Position numbers and translations under genes: made by a program
DNA from: an uncultured Bacilli bacterium
Lineage (GTDB): Bacteria > Bacillota_I > Bacilli_A > RF39 > UBA660
Assembly: GCA_947632495.1 (NCBI GenBank)
Contig: CANRPL010000062.1
Location: forward strand, 1-6,597
Direction of reading: 5' to 3'
DNA length: 6,597 nucleotides
Part shown: positions 1-4,612 of the stretch, in pieces
Layout: every line of letters begins with the position of its first letter
Position numbering within the stretch: the stretch's first letter is position 1
The notes under the pieces: generated by a model
Database searches by the model: none
Told to the model about the DNA's origin: nothing
What the model saw: only the letters and a program-made list of their open reading frames with translations

Positions 1-105
1 TTTACAAATTACATTTTAACAGATTTATCGCTTTATTTGTATATTTGGGGTCTCACATCAATTGTAACACTACAATAAAGTAAATATTTTAAGTTCAAAA
101 AAATA
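1..105. other. AT-rich intergenic sequence upstream of the rpsF promoter
   Basis: No coding region is supported on either strand here. The stretch is very AT-rich. It contains a perfect 6-bp inverted repeat (ATTGTA at 61-66 and TACAAT at 71-76) and an AAATATTT run at 82-89 that recurs at 101-108, just before the -35. The A/T-rich tract next to the -35 could act as an UP element for the ribosomal protein promoter; that is inference. The gene to the left lies outside the window. Confidence 0.5.
61..76. repeat. perfect inverted repeat, possible operator
   Basis: ATTGTA (61-66), a 4-base spacer ACAC, then TACAAT (71-76) form a perfect dyad about 30 bp upstream of the rpsF -35 hexamer. It is not followed by a T-run and is too short for a terminator. 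It could be an operator for this promoter or for a divergent gene to the left, but I do not recognise it as the site of a known regulator, and short AT-rich dyads also arise by chance. Confidence 0.3.
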
Positions 106-134
106 TTTACAAATATTATTTTATTTGCTATAAT
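106..134 (+). promoter_or_regulatory. sigma-A type promoter of rpsF-ssb-rpsR
   Basis: The -35 hexamer TTTACA (106-111) is separated by exactly 17 bp from a perfect -10 TATAAT (129-134). The -10 is preceded by TGC, giving an extended -10 element. Transcription would begin near 141, leaving a leader of about 58 nt before rpsF. This is the strongest promoter-like sequence in the window and fits a highly expressed ribosomal protein operon. Confidence 0.85.
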
Positions 135-141
135 CTTAAGC

Positions 142-174
142 GAGTAAGCAATTACTCCTTGCTTCTTTTGAAGC
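142..174 (+). promoter_or_regulatory. rpsF leader with two tandem hairpins
   Basis: The predicted mRNA leader contains two perfect small hairpins back to back. GAGTAA (142-147) pairs with TTACTC (152-157) around a GCAA tetraloop of the stable GNRA class. GCTTC (161-165) pairs with GAAGC (170-174) around TTTT. The Shine-Dalgarno AAGGAGGTG (185-193) lies outside both. rpsF leaders in many bacteria are bound by the S6:S18 complex for autoregulation, but I do not see the CCG element expected of that motif, so a regulatory role is inference. Confidence 0.45.
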
Positions 175-198
175 CAAAGACCATAAGGAGGTGTAGAA

Positions 199-501
199 AT
201 GAGAAACTATGAGATTATGTTTATTGTTAAATCAACTCTAAGCGAAGAAGATATTCAAAAAGTTGCTGATAACTTTAAAAACGTACTAGAGAGTAATGGT
301 TCAACAGTTACATCCGTTGATGCTTGGGGTCAAAAAGCTTTAGCTTATGACATTAAAAAAGGATCAGAAGTACATAAATCTGGATACTATTATGTTTATC
401 AAATTGAAGCTGCTGATGATAAAGGTGTTAAAGAATTTGATCGTTTAGCAGGCATTTCATCAGATATTGTTAGACATTTAGTGATTAGAAAAGAAGACTA
501 A
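199..501 (+). CDS. rpsF: 30S ribosomal protein S6
   Basis: S6 is a small-subunit protein that binds 16S rRNA in the platform as a heterodimer with S18. The 100-residue product has the family's normal length and its ferredoxin-like beta-alpha-beta layout. It opens with MRNYEIMFIV (strand 1) and has the conserved Trp-Gly-x-Lys-x-Leu-Ala-Tyr segment at about 43-50, a YYYVYQIEA strand near 63-71, and an R-H-L-V-I-R strand close to the C-terminus. It lacks the long acidic tail seen in Proteobacteria. The start is fixed by an excellent Shine-Dalgarno AAGGAGGTG five bases upstream. It is first in an operon with ssb (13-bp gap) and rpsR, so S6 and its partner S18 come from one transcript. Confidence 0.97.
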   Translation: MRNYEIMFIVKSTLSEEDIQKVADNFKNVLESNGSTVTSVDAWGQKALAYDIKKGSEVHKSGYYYVYQIEAADDKGVKEFDRLAGISSDIVRHLVIRKED

Positions 502-514
502 TTAGAGGTGAAAT

Positions 515-967
515 ATGAATAAGGTAATATTATTAGGCAGATTAACTGCTAAACCGGAATTGCGTTACACTAGTTCTAATACTGCTTTTTTAAGATTTAC
601 CGTTGCTGTTAATCGTAATTTTACGAGTGCTGATGGTAAAAGAGAAGCAGATTTCATCAATGTTATTGCTTGGCGTAAGCAAGCTGAAACAATATCAAAA
701 TATTTTGATAAAGGTAATTTAATTGCTATTGAAGGTAGATTACAAACTGGAAGTTATGATGATAAAGATGGTAACAAACGTTATACAACTGATGTTGCCC
801 TAGATAATTTTGAATTCGTTGAAAGTAAAAATGCTCGTGCTCAATCTAGTGATGATAGTTATAATGAACCTAGTCCATATGATTATCAAGATAGCGTGAG
901 TGTTGAAAATGATCCTTTTGCTGAATATGGGGATTCCGTTTCTATCGACGATAACTTCCTAGACTAA
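515..967 (+). CDS. ssb: single-stranded DNA-binding protein
   Basis: SSB coats single-stranded DNA in replication, recombination and repair, and recruits partner proteins through its C-terminal tip. The N-terminal OB fold covers about residues 1-103: MNKVILLGRLT, the PELRYT strand, FINVIAWRKQAE with Trp53, and the IEGRLQTGSYDDKDGNKRYTTDV hairpin. Residues 104-150 form a low-complexity linker rich in Ser, Asp, Tyr and Asn. The usual family ending is an acidic stretch closing in Pro-Phe. Here the protein ends IDDNFLD, so the terminal Pro-Phe is absent, although an ENDPF peptide sits inside the linker at 131-135. The reading frame is intact, with no frameshift that restores a normal tail. The Shine-Dalgarno TAGAGGTGA precedes the ATG, and the gene sits between rpsF and rpsR as in most Bacillota. 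Confidence 0.96.
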   Translation: MNKVILLGRLTAKPELRYTSSNTAFLRFTVAVNRNFTSADGKREADFINVIAWRKQAETISKYFDKGNLIAIEGRLQTGSYDDKDGNKRYTTDVALDNFEFVESKNARAQSSDDSYNEPSPYDYQDSVSVENDPFAEYGDSVSIDDNFLD

Positions 968-980
968 AAGGAGGATTAAG

Positions 981-1199
981 ATGGCAGAATTTTATCGTAA
1001 AAAGAAAAAAATATGTCAAATGTGTGCCGGTAAGGATGTTGACTATAAAAATGTTGAAGTTATTAAAAAGTATGTAAGTGCTGATAAAGGTAAAATCTTA
1101 CCTAGAAGAATTACTGGTGCTTGTGCTAAACACCAAAGACATATTGCTACACAAGTTAAATATGCACGTTTTATGGGTTTAATTCCATTCGTAAAATAA
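981..1199 (+). CDS. rpsR: 30S ribosomal protein S18, zinc-binding type
   Basis: S18 pairs with S6 on the 30S platform. The 72-residue product is slightly short for the family but complete. It contains the core K-I-L-P-R-R-I-T-G-x-C-A-K-H-Q-R (residues 38-53) and ends in the typical MGLIPFVK. Cys12, Cys15, Cys48 and His51 are all present, which matches the zinc-binding form of S18; many bacteria carry a zinc-free paralogue instead. The Shine-Dalgarno AAAAGGAGG (966-974) overlaps the ssb stop codon TAA (965-967), so the two genes are probably translationally linked. A terminator begins at the rpsR stop codon, making this the last gene of the operon. Confidence 0.97.
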   Translation: MAEFYRKKKKICQMCAGKDVDYKNVEVIKKYVSADKGKILPRRITGACAKHQRHIATQVKYARFMGLIPFVK

Positions 1200-1230
1200 A
1201 AGAAATTCCAAATAAGGAATTTCTTTTTTT
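1198..1230. terminator. bidirectional rho-independent terminator between convergent genes
   Basis: AGAAATTCC (1201-1209) and GGAATTTCT (1216-1224) form a perfect 9-bp stem around AAATAA. The stem can be extended by three A-T pairs and is followed by a T-run to 1230 on the + strand. On the - strand the same stem is followed by TTTTATTTT. It therefore fits termination of rpsR and also of the convergent 336-residue gene, whose stop codon (1229-1231) overlaps the end of the T-run. Confidence 0.9.
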
Positions 1231-2239
1231 ATCGTGTTTTATAATCTTCTTCTTCACTACCGAAAAGTGACATTTGTCCATCAATTGGATCGTTTTTCTT
1301 TCTTTTAACTATCGTATGAGGAGTATTACTAAAGGGACTATCGATTGGTTGTTCTCCTTCTTTAACCCCAGAAATTTTGTCAATAGCGTTTCCAATAAAC
1401 ATTACTAAATTATGAAAATCTAAATACTTTACTCTAATCTTGCCATTTTTATCATAATCAAAAATGATGTGGGCTTGGTCATTATGACCATGAGTACAGC
1501 GTTTAACACCATATTTAATACGTAAGAAAAATTCTTCGGCATTATTGCGCGCACACTCTGTTTCGTTAATAGAATGCCTAACCCCTTGACTTGATCGCAT
1601 GGCATAACTTTGCATGCTTTTGAGTAGACCACGCATTTCATCAAGATATCGTAGTTGCATATAGTAAGAATTTAAAATACGTTCTTGATATGAATGTTCT
1701 TGCCCAGCACTAAAGCGAAGAGATGCTTCCGCATGAGCAATTTTTTGTTTCAAAATATCAGAATTTCTCTTACTAAATGGTCCTTCGTTAACATATTTAT
1801 TATGTAATTGCGTCATAAAGTCATAGTTATCTAAATATTGTTGAAGTATTTGAATGACAGAGTTGTCACTAGAAAGAAAAGGCAAATATGGTTTATAAGC
1901 AATTCCATATTGTAAATGTTCACTACTGAAATTAAGTGTTTTTCTTTTCTTAACTTTTCCGTCAATTACTGTTTCAACTTTATCTTGTGTAGCTCGGTAA
2001 ATCCAAAAACGAAGATTTTTTAACTGATCAATATCGAGTAATTGGGCACTGATAAGAGCCTCAATTAAACTAGCTTTATCAGGAAAGTGTGAAGTAAAAA
2101 AATCAATTTGTTCCAATTTATATCTTTTGGTAGCTAAATCTTTAAATCCTTTAACTTTGGTCCAATCAATTTCAATAAATTCTTCGTTATTTCTACCAAC
2201 TAAAACATAACTTCGATAATTCTCTTTTTTCTTTTCCAT
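1229..2239 (-). CDS. unrecognised 336-residue protein with C-terminal sliding-clamp-binding motif
   Basis: I do not recognise this family. It looks soluble: no signal peptide and no membrane segment, with many charged and aromatic residues. The N-terminal part (about 8-30) reads SYVLVGRNNEEFIEIDWTKV. The middle (about 155-215) is probably helical, with a Lys/Glu/Gln-rich segment. A C-T-H-G-H-N-D-Q-A-H-I-I-F-D stretch lies near 247-260; its Cys and His residues could bind metal, but no known zinc motif is evident. A low-complexity basic linker precedes Asp-Gly-Gln-Met-Ser-Leu-Phe-Gly (320-327) and an acidic end. QMSLF closely fits the bacterial beta-clamp-binding consensus QL[S/D]LF and sits where such motifs often lie, in a disordered tail. 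That suggests, without proving, a DNA-associated role. Its ATG is one base past the gpsA TGA, and its GGAG Shine-Dalgarno lies inside the last gpsA codons, so it is translationally coupled to gpsA. Confidence 0.85.
   Translation of the reverse strand: MEKKKENYRSYVLVGRNNEEFIEIDWTKVKGFKDLATKRYKLEQIDFFTSHFPDKASLIEALISAQLLDIDQLKNLRFWIYRATQDKVETVIDGKVKKRKTLNFSSEHLQYGIAYKPYLPFLSSDNSVIQILQQYLDNYDFMTQLHNKYVNEGPFSKRNSDILKQKIAHAEASLRFSAGQEHSYQERILNSYYMQLRYLDEMRGLLKSMQSYAMRSSQGVRHSINETECARNNAEEFFLRIKYGVKRCTHGHNDQAHIIFDYDKNGKIRVKYLDFHNLVMFIGNAIDKISGVKEGEQPIDSPFSNTPHTIVKRKKNDPIDGQMSLFGSEEEDYKTR
1262..1276 (-). other. predicted beta sliding-clamp-binding peptide QMSLF
   Basis: These bases encode residues 322-326 (Gln-Met-Ser-Leu-Phe) of the 336-residue protein, ten residues before its C-terminus. 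The bacterial clamp-binding pentapeptide consensus is QL[S/D]LF. The only deviation is Met for Leu at position 2, a tolerated position. It is flanked by a Lys-Arg-Lys-Lys-rich linker and an acidic tail, both likely disordered, which suits a docking peptide. Confidence 0.6.
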
Positions 2240-2240
2240 A

Positions 2241-3212
2241 TCATTTCTCCACTAAAAAGGTTAATAATTCATCTGCTGATTTGTTATTATATATGATATC
2301 GTTAATTAAATCAATAATTGGCATTTTAACTTCTTTATTCTTTATCAATTGATAGATTGATTTTAAGGTGTAAAGTCCTTCGATTGTTGTTGTCTCAATA
2401 TAGTTATTAATTTCTTCTTGAGGACGCTTTTGACCAATTAAGCGCCCAAAAGAGAAATTACGACTCTTGGTGCTTGTACAAGTTAGTAGTATATCACCGA
2501 ATCCAGCAAAAGATAAAATCGTCATTCTATTACCACCTAAAGCATTGATTAACTCTTTAATATCGTTTAAAGCTTCGGTAATTAACATTGCCTGTGTTGA
2601 GATAGGTAGTCCCATTCCATCTAAAATACCAGCCGCAATAGCGATAACATTTTTAATACTACCACATATTTCAACACCTAAAATATCATCTGTTTCCCTT
2701 AATTTAACATGCTTATTTTGAAGAGCTTCTTTAATGATATTTATTGTTTCGTGATTTTCACTCGCTAAAGAAAGTCCAATCGGAACTTTCTTTACTACAT
2801 CAACTGCGAAGCTTGGACCGGAAATAACACCTACTTTATCACTAGAGATATATTTCTTAAAAACATCATGAACAAAAAGACAAGTGCTTTGTTCAATACC
2901 TTTAGAAGCAATACATACATGTTGGTTCTTTTTGATTTCTTTTTTTAATAATCTTGATATATCATCGACAAAACCAGCTGGCACGGCGATGATGATTAAA
3001 TCAGTACCACTAACAGTACGTTTAAAATTAGTTGATATTTTTATATCGCTATCAATAATAAAATTCTTTAAATTAGGACTCGTATGGGTTTGGTTTAAAT
3101 AATTAGCTTCCTCATCAAATTTTGTCCACATTTTAACAGTATGGCCATTTTCTTTTAAAATAGAAGCTAAAGCAAGACCAAAGGCACCTGTTCCTAATAC
3201 GGATACTTTCAT
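2241..3212 (-). CDS. gpsA: NAD(P)-dependent glycerol-3-phosphate dehydrogenase
   Basis: This cytosolic enzyme reduces dihydroxyacetone phosphate to sn-glycerol-3-phosphate, the backbone for phospholipid synthesis. The 323-residue length is close to the family norm. The N-terminal Rossmann fold begins KVSVLGTGAFGLALA with the GxGxxG loop at 7-12. The family motifs follow: AVPAG (76-80), SKGIE with Lys104, SGPSFA (131-136), catalytic Lys187-Asn188 in GSIKNVIAIAAGI, GFGDILLTCTS with Asp240, and the phosphate-binding Ser-Arg-Asn at 250-252. One usually well-kept segment, LITRGL in most homologues, reads LITEAL (210-215). The ATG has a Shine-Dalgarno AGGTG (3222-3218). The gene follows the 92-residue gene by 48 bp with no terminator between, and is coupled downstream to the 336-residue gene. 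It ends in TGA, evidence that TGA is a stop here. Confidence 0.96.
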   Translation of the reverse strand: MKVSVLGTGAFGLALASILKENGHTVKMWTKFDEEANYLNQTHTSPNLKNFIIDSDIKISTNFKRTVSGTDLIIIAVPAGFVDDISRLLKKEIKKNQHVCIASKGIEQSTCLFVHDVFKKYISSDKVGVISGPSFAVDVVKKVPIGLSLASENHETINIIKEALQNKHVKLRETDDILGVEICGSIKNVIAIAAGILDGMGLPISTQAMLITEALNDIKELINALGGNRMTILSFAGFGDILLTCTSTKSRNFSFGRLIGQKRPQEEINNYIETTTIEGLYTLKSIYQLIKNKEVKMPIIDLINDIIYNNKSADELLTFLVEK

Positions 3213-3228
3213 ATTATCACCTGATAAA

Positions 3229-3237
3229 ATTATATCA
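3229..3237 (-). promoter_or_regulatory. possible extended -10 promoter for gpsA
   Basis: On the - strand TGATATAAT forms an extended -10 (TATAAT at 3234-3229 preceded by TGA). No good -35 is visible 17-18 bp upstream. Initiation would fall near 3222, giving a leader of only about 10 nt that starts at the Shine-Dalgarno itself. gpsA may instead, or also, be read through from the 92-residue gene. Confidence 0.35.
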
Positions 3238-3260
3238 TATCTAACTAAATAAATACATTA

Positions 3261-3539
3261 TTATAATTTGTTAATTTCATCACTCATCTTGTCGATAGAT
3301 TTTTTTATGGCATCCATATTAAAGTCATTGACGATATGTTGGCCATTGGTATCATTATTGTTATTATTAATTACCTGTTGTTGAGCTGCATTAGTACAAA
3401 GTACTTGTCCAACGAGCATAAACCAGTTGCCGACAGTATTTTGCTGTGATGGATCAAGGTCGTTACTTAAGACGTAGCCAACCGCAATCGCTGTTAAAGA
3501 AAAAGTAGGAGGATTTATTTCGGAGAGAAAGTTTTTCAT
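3261..3539 (-). CDS. unrecognised 92-residue protein
   Basis: I cannot assign a function. Residues 1-50 contain NPPTFSLTAIAVGYVLSNDLDP and QNTVGNWFMLVGQVLCTNAAQQQ, two moderately hydrophobic stretches separated by a polar turn. They look more like amphipathic or buried helices than clear membrane spans. Residues 58-62 are five consecutive Asn encoded by an imperfect AAT repeat, probably a flexible linker. Residues 71-92 (ending MDAIKKSIDKMSDEINKL) have the spacing of an amphipathic helix and may oligomerise. No Shine-Dalgarno is visible: the 16 bases before the ATG contain no G, unlike every neighbour. No alternative ATG, GTG or TTG nearby gives a better start. It is first of three - strand genes and divergent from the HNH-like gene. 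The domain-like pattern makes a real gene likely despite the weak start. Confidence 0.7.
   Translation of the reverse strand: MKNFLSEINPPTFSLTAIAVGYVLSNDLDPSQQNTVGNWFMLVGQVLCTNAAQQQVINNNNNDTNGQHIVNDFNMDAIKKSIDKMSDEINKL
3354..3371. repeat. imperfect AAT/ATT triplet repeat inside the 92-residue gene
   Basis: The + strand reads ATT ATT GTT ATT ATT AAT, which on the coding strand gives the Asn58-62 run plus a neighbouring Ile. Slippage by whole triplets would change the length of the Asn linker without breaking the frame. Confidence 0.6.
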
Positions 3540-3560
3540 AATAAAATATATGATAAAGCA

Positions 3561-3593
3561 TAGGTAAAAATTAGGATATATGTTATAATTATA
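3561..3593 (+). promoter_or_regulatory. probable promoter of the HNH-like gene, with palindromic -10 shared by both strands
   Basis: An extended -10, TGTTATAAT, places TATAAT at 3584-3589. A weak -35 TAGGTA (3561-3566) lies 17 bp upstream. The -10 is part of a perfect 10-bp palindrome TATAATTATA (3584-3593), so the same element reads as TATAAT on the - strand (3593-3588) and could fire toward the 92-residue gene, though no good - strand -35 is visible. On the + strand initiation near 3595 leaves a leader of only about 10 nt. Confidence 0.5.
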
Positions 3594-3604
3594 GGGGTGG
3601 TAGG

Positions 3605-4126
3605 ATGAATTCGTTATTGATGGAAGCTATTACAATTTATGGTATTACGGATTATGATTGGCTTTCTTTTAAAATAACGAATGATAATCCTTTAACTAAT
3701 CACCATATTAAAAAAGAAGAACATGGTGGTAGAAGAATTATTTCAAATTCAGCTCCCTTAACCAAATTAGGGCATCGTTATCTACATGATATCGAACATA
3801 CTGATATTGATACTTATAATAAATTAAACGCTATCTTTAAAGCCATTAACGAAAGTGGAACAAAGGCATCATCCCAACATCTACAAATTATTCGTCATAT
3901 TTTGTATGAGTTTGAAAGAGAACATGAAGCTGAATTAAAGCACCGAATTAAACATATGCGCCTTAATATACCGGCGATTCGCACTGTTATGCATCGAAAA
4001 GATTTATCTAATCCAACTAATTTTCGTCTCGTTATGCAGATGGGGGTAGATCCAGTCATTCATGGTAAGCAAAAACGCGTAAAGTCCAAAAGAAAAAAAT
4101 TCAAAAAGATTTCAAAAAAGTGTTGA
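3605..4126 (+). CDS. small HNH-nuclease-like protein with basic C-terminus
   Basis: The 173-residue product has an HNH-like core at residues 29-61: P-L-T-N-H-H-I (His33-His34), G-G (41-42), I-S-N-S-A-P-L (Asn48), then G-H-R-Y-L-H (His57, His61). This order and spacing match the H-N-H beta-beta-alpha metal finger of HNH endonucleases, where the second His of the pair is the general base and the others hold the metal. The flanking CxxC zinc knuckles found in many HNH proteins are absent. Residues 90-120 are predicted helical and rich in His, Glu and Arg. Residues 154-173 are strongly basic and could bind nucleic acid. The start has a purine-rich GGGGTGG five to ten bases upstream; Met6 is an alternative. 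The gene stands alone between divergent and housekeeping genes. Nuclease activity is inference; the fold call is moderate. Confidence 0.75.
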   Translation: MNSLLMEAITIYGITDYDWLSFKITNDNPLTNHHIKKEEHGGRRIISNSAPLTKLGHRYLHDIEHTDIDTYNKLNAIFKAINESGTKASSQHLQIIRHILYEFEREHEAELKHRIKHMRLNIPAIRTVMHRKDLSNPTNFRLVMQMGVDPVIHGKQKRVKSKRKKFKKISKKC

Positions 4127-4143
4127 TTTTTCAGCACTTTTTT
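4114..4143 (+). terminator. rho-independent terminator overlapping the end of the HNH-like gene
   Basis: AAAAAAGTGTTGA (4114-4126) pairs with TCAGCACTTTTTT (4131-4143) around a TTTT loop, with one G-T wobble. The core GTGTTGA/TCAGCAC stem is followed by six T. The upstream arm is coding sequence for Lys-Lys-Cys and the TGA stop, so the terminator is built into the gene's last codons. Confidence 0.8.
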
Positions 4144-4151
4144 AGTAAAAT
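4123..4151 (+). promoter_or_regulatory. promoter of the S10 operon, embedded in the upstream terminator
   Basis: TTGATT (4123-4128) matches the first four bases of the -35 consensus and lies 17 bp from TAAAAT (4146-4151), a 5/6 match to TATAAT. Predicted initiation is near 4158, giving a leader of about 128 nt before rpsJ. The -35 contains the TGA stop of the HNH-like gene and part of the terminator loop. No better promoter is seen between the terminator and rpsJ. Confidence 0.65.
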
Positions 4152-4157
4152 GGACTA

Positions 4158-4285
4158 TGTGTGGCATGCAATGATGTGTGAGGTTGCTGATACACCCGGT
4201 TAAGTTGTAAACAAATTTAATATGGATGTACAGGTTTTTTACACGGAGCAAGTCTATACGAGATATAGGCGAAGGGAGGACAATT
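4158..4285 (+). promoter_or_regulatory. structured 5' leader of the S10 operon
   Basis: This stretch has no gene. GTGTG occurs at 4159-4163 and 4176-4180, and TACAC at 4191-4195 and 4240-4244. The inner pair closes a 5-bp hairpin with a 10-base loop. The outer pair can extend to seven pairs (4158-4164 with 4239-4245, three of them wobbles) beginning at the predicted transcript 5' end. A separate 7-bp hairpin, GTCTATA/TATAGGC (4252-4258/4264-4270), stands just before the Shine-Dalgarno GGGAGGA (4274-4280). The AGGTTGCTGA-TACACCCGG segment resembles what I remember from rpsJ leaders of other Bacillota. A regulatory role, for example autoregulation as known for L4 in E. coli, is inference. Confidence 0.5.
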
Positions 4286-4594
4286 ATGTCAAAAGTAAAA
4301 GTTCGTATCAAATTAAAAGCGTTTGAACACAAGAGTTTGGATACAGCTTGCGCTAAAATCGTTGAGACGGTAAAGCGAAATGGTGGCGAAGTTAGTGGAC
4401 CAATTCCACTACCAACTGAAGTTGAAAAAATAACTATCTTAAGAGCTGTTCACAAATATAAAGATTCACGTGAACAATTTGAAAAGAGAACACACAAAAG
4501 ACTTATTGATGTCATCAATCCATCAAAGGAAACTATTGAGGCATTAGCTCATTTAGAAGTACCAAGTGGTGTTGAAATCAAAATTGTAAAATAA
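4286..4594 (+). CDS. rpsJ: 30S ribosomal protein S10 (NusE)
   Basis: S10 sits in the 30S head and, as NusE, also joins the antitermination complex with NusB. The 102-residue product has the family length and its conserved features: VKVRIKLKAFEHKSLD at the N-terminus, SGPIPLPT (37-44), the extended loop with SREQFEKRTHKRLIDV at about 61-76, and the VPSGVEIKI C-terminal strand. The start was set at 4286, not at an in-frame ATG 60 bases upstream. The 4286 ATG has a strong Shine-Dalgarno GGGAGGA five bases before it and yields the canonical N-terminus; the upstream 20 codons lie in the leader hairpins and match nothing in S10. It opens the S10 operon. Confidence 0.97.
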   Translation: MSKVKVRIKLKAFEHKSLDTACAKIVETVKRNGGEVSGPIPLPTEVEKITILRAVHKYKDSREQFEKRTHKRLIDVINPSKETIEALAHLEVPSGVEIKIVK

Positions 4595-4598
4595 TAAT

Positions 4599-4604
4599 AG
4601 GAGG
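4599..4604 (+). promoter_or_regulatory. Shine-Dalgarno site that decides the rplC start
   Basis: AGGAGG at 4599-4604 lies only two bases before the ATG at 4607 but eight bases before the ATG at 4613. The second gives the normal spacing and the canonical L3 N-terminus MKGILGRKIGMT, so 4613 is preferred. Confidence 0.8.
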
Positions 4605-4612
4605 AAATGTAT

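Noticed and set aside
1429..1644. 71-residue open frame on the - strand inside the 336-residue gene
   Set aside because: It overlaps a longer gene in another frame on the same strand, and its composition shows no recognisable motif.
2467..3102. Open frames on the + strand at 2467-2721 and 2884-3102
   Set aside because: They are antisense to gpsA, whose frame is unambiguous, and show no ribosome binding site or protein-like motifs.
4226..4285. In-frame upstream ATG extending rpsJ by 20 codons
   Set aside because: The extension lies in the structured leader, has no Shine-Dalgarno site, and does not match S10; the ATG at 4286 has a strong site and gives the canonical N-terminus.
3541..4285. 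A restriction-modification, CRISPR or phage defence module around the HNH-like gene
   Set aside because: No methyltransferase, helicase, integrase, repeat array or toxin-antitoxin partner is present; a lone HNH-like protein does not make a system.
4060..4332. Open frame on the - strand across the S10 leader
   Set aside because: It overlaps the terminator, promoter, leader and both flanking genes; the translation is low-complexity Phe/Leu-rich, as expected for the reverse of Lys-rich coding sequence.
4607..4612. Upstream ATG adding two residues to L3
   Set aside because: It is only two bases from the Shine-Dalgarno; the ATG at 4613 has proper spacing and gives the family's MKGILGRKIGMT start.
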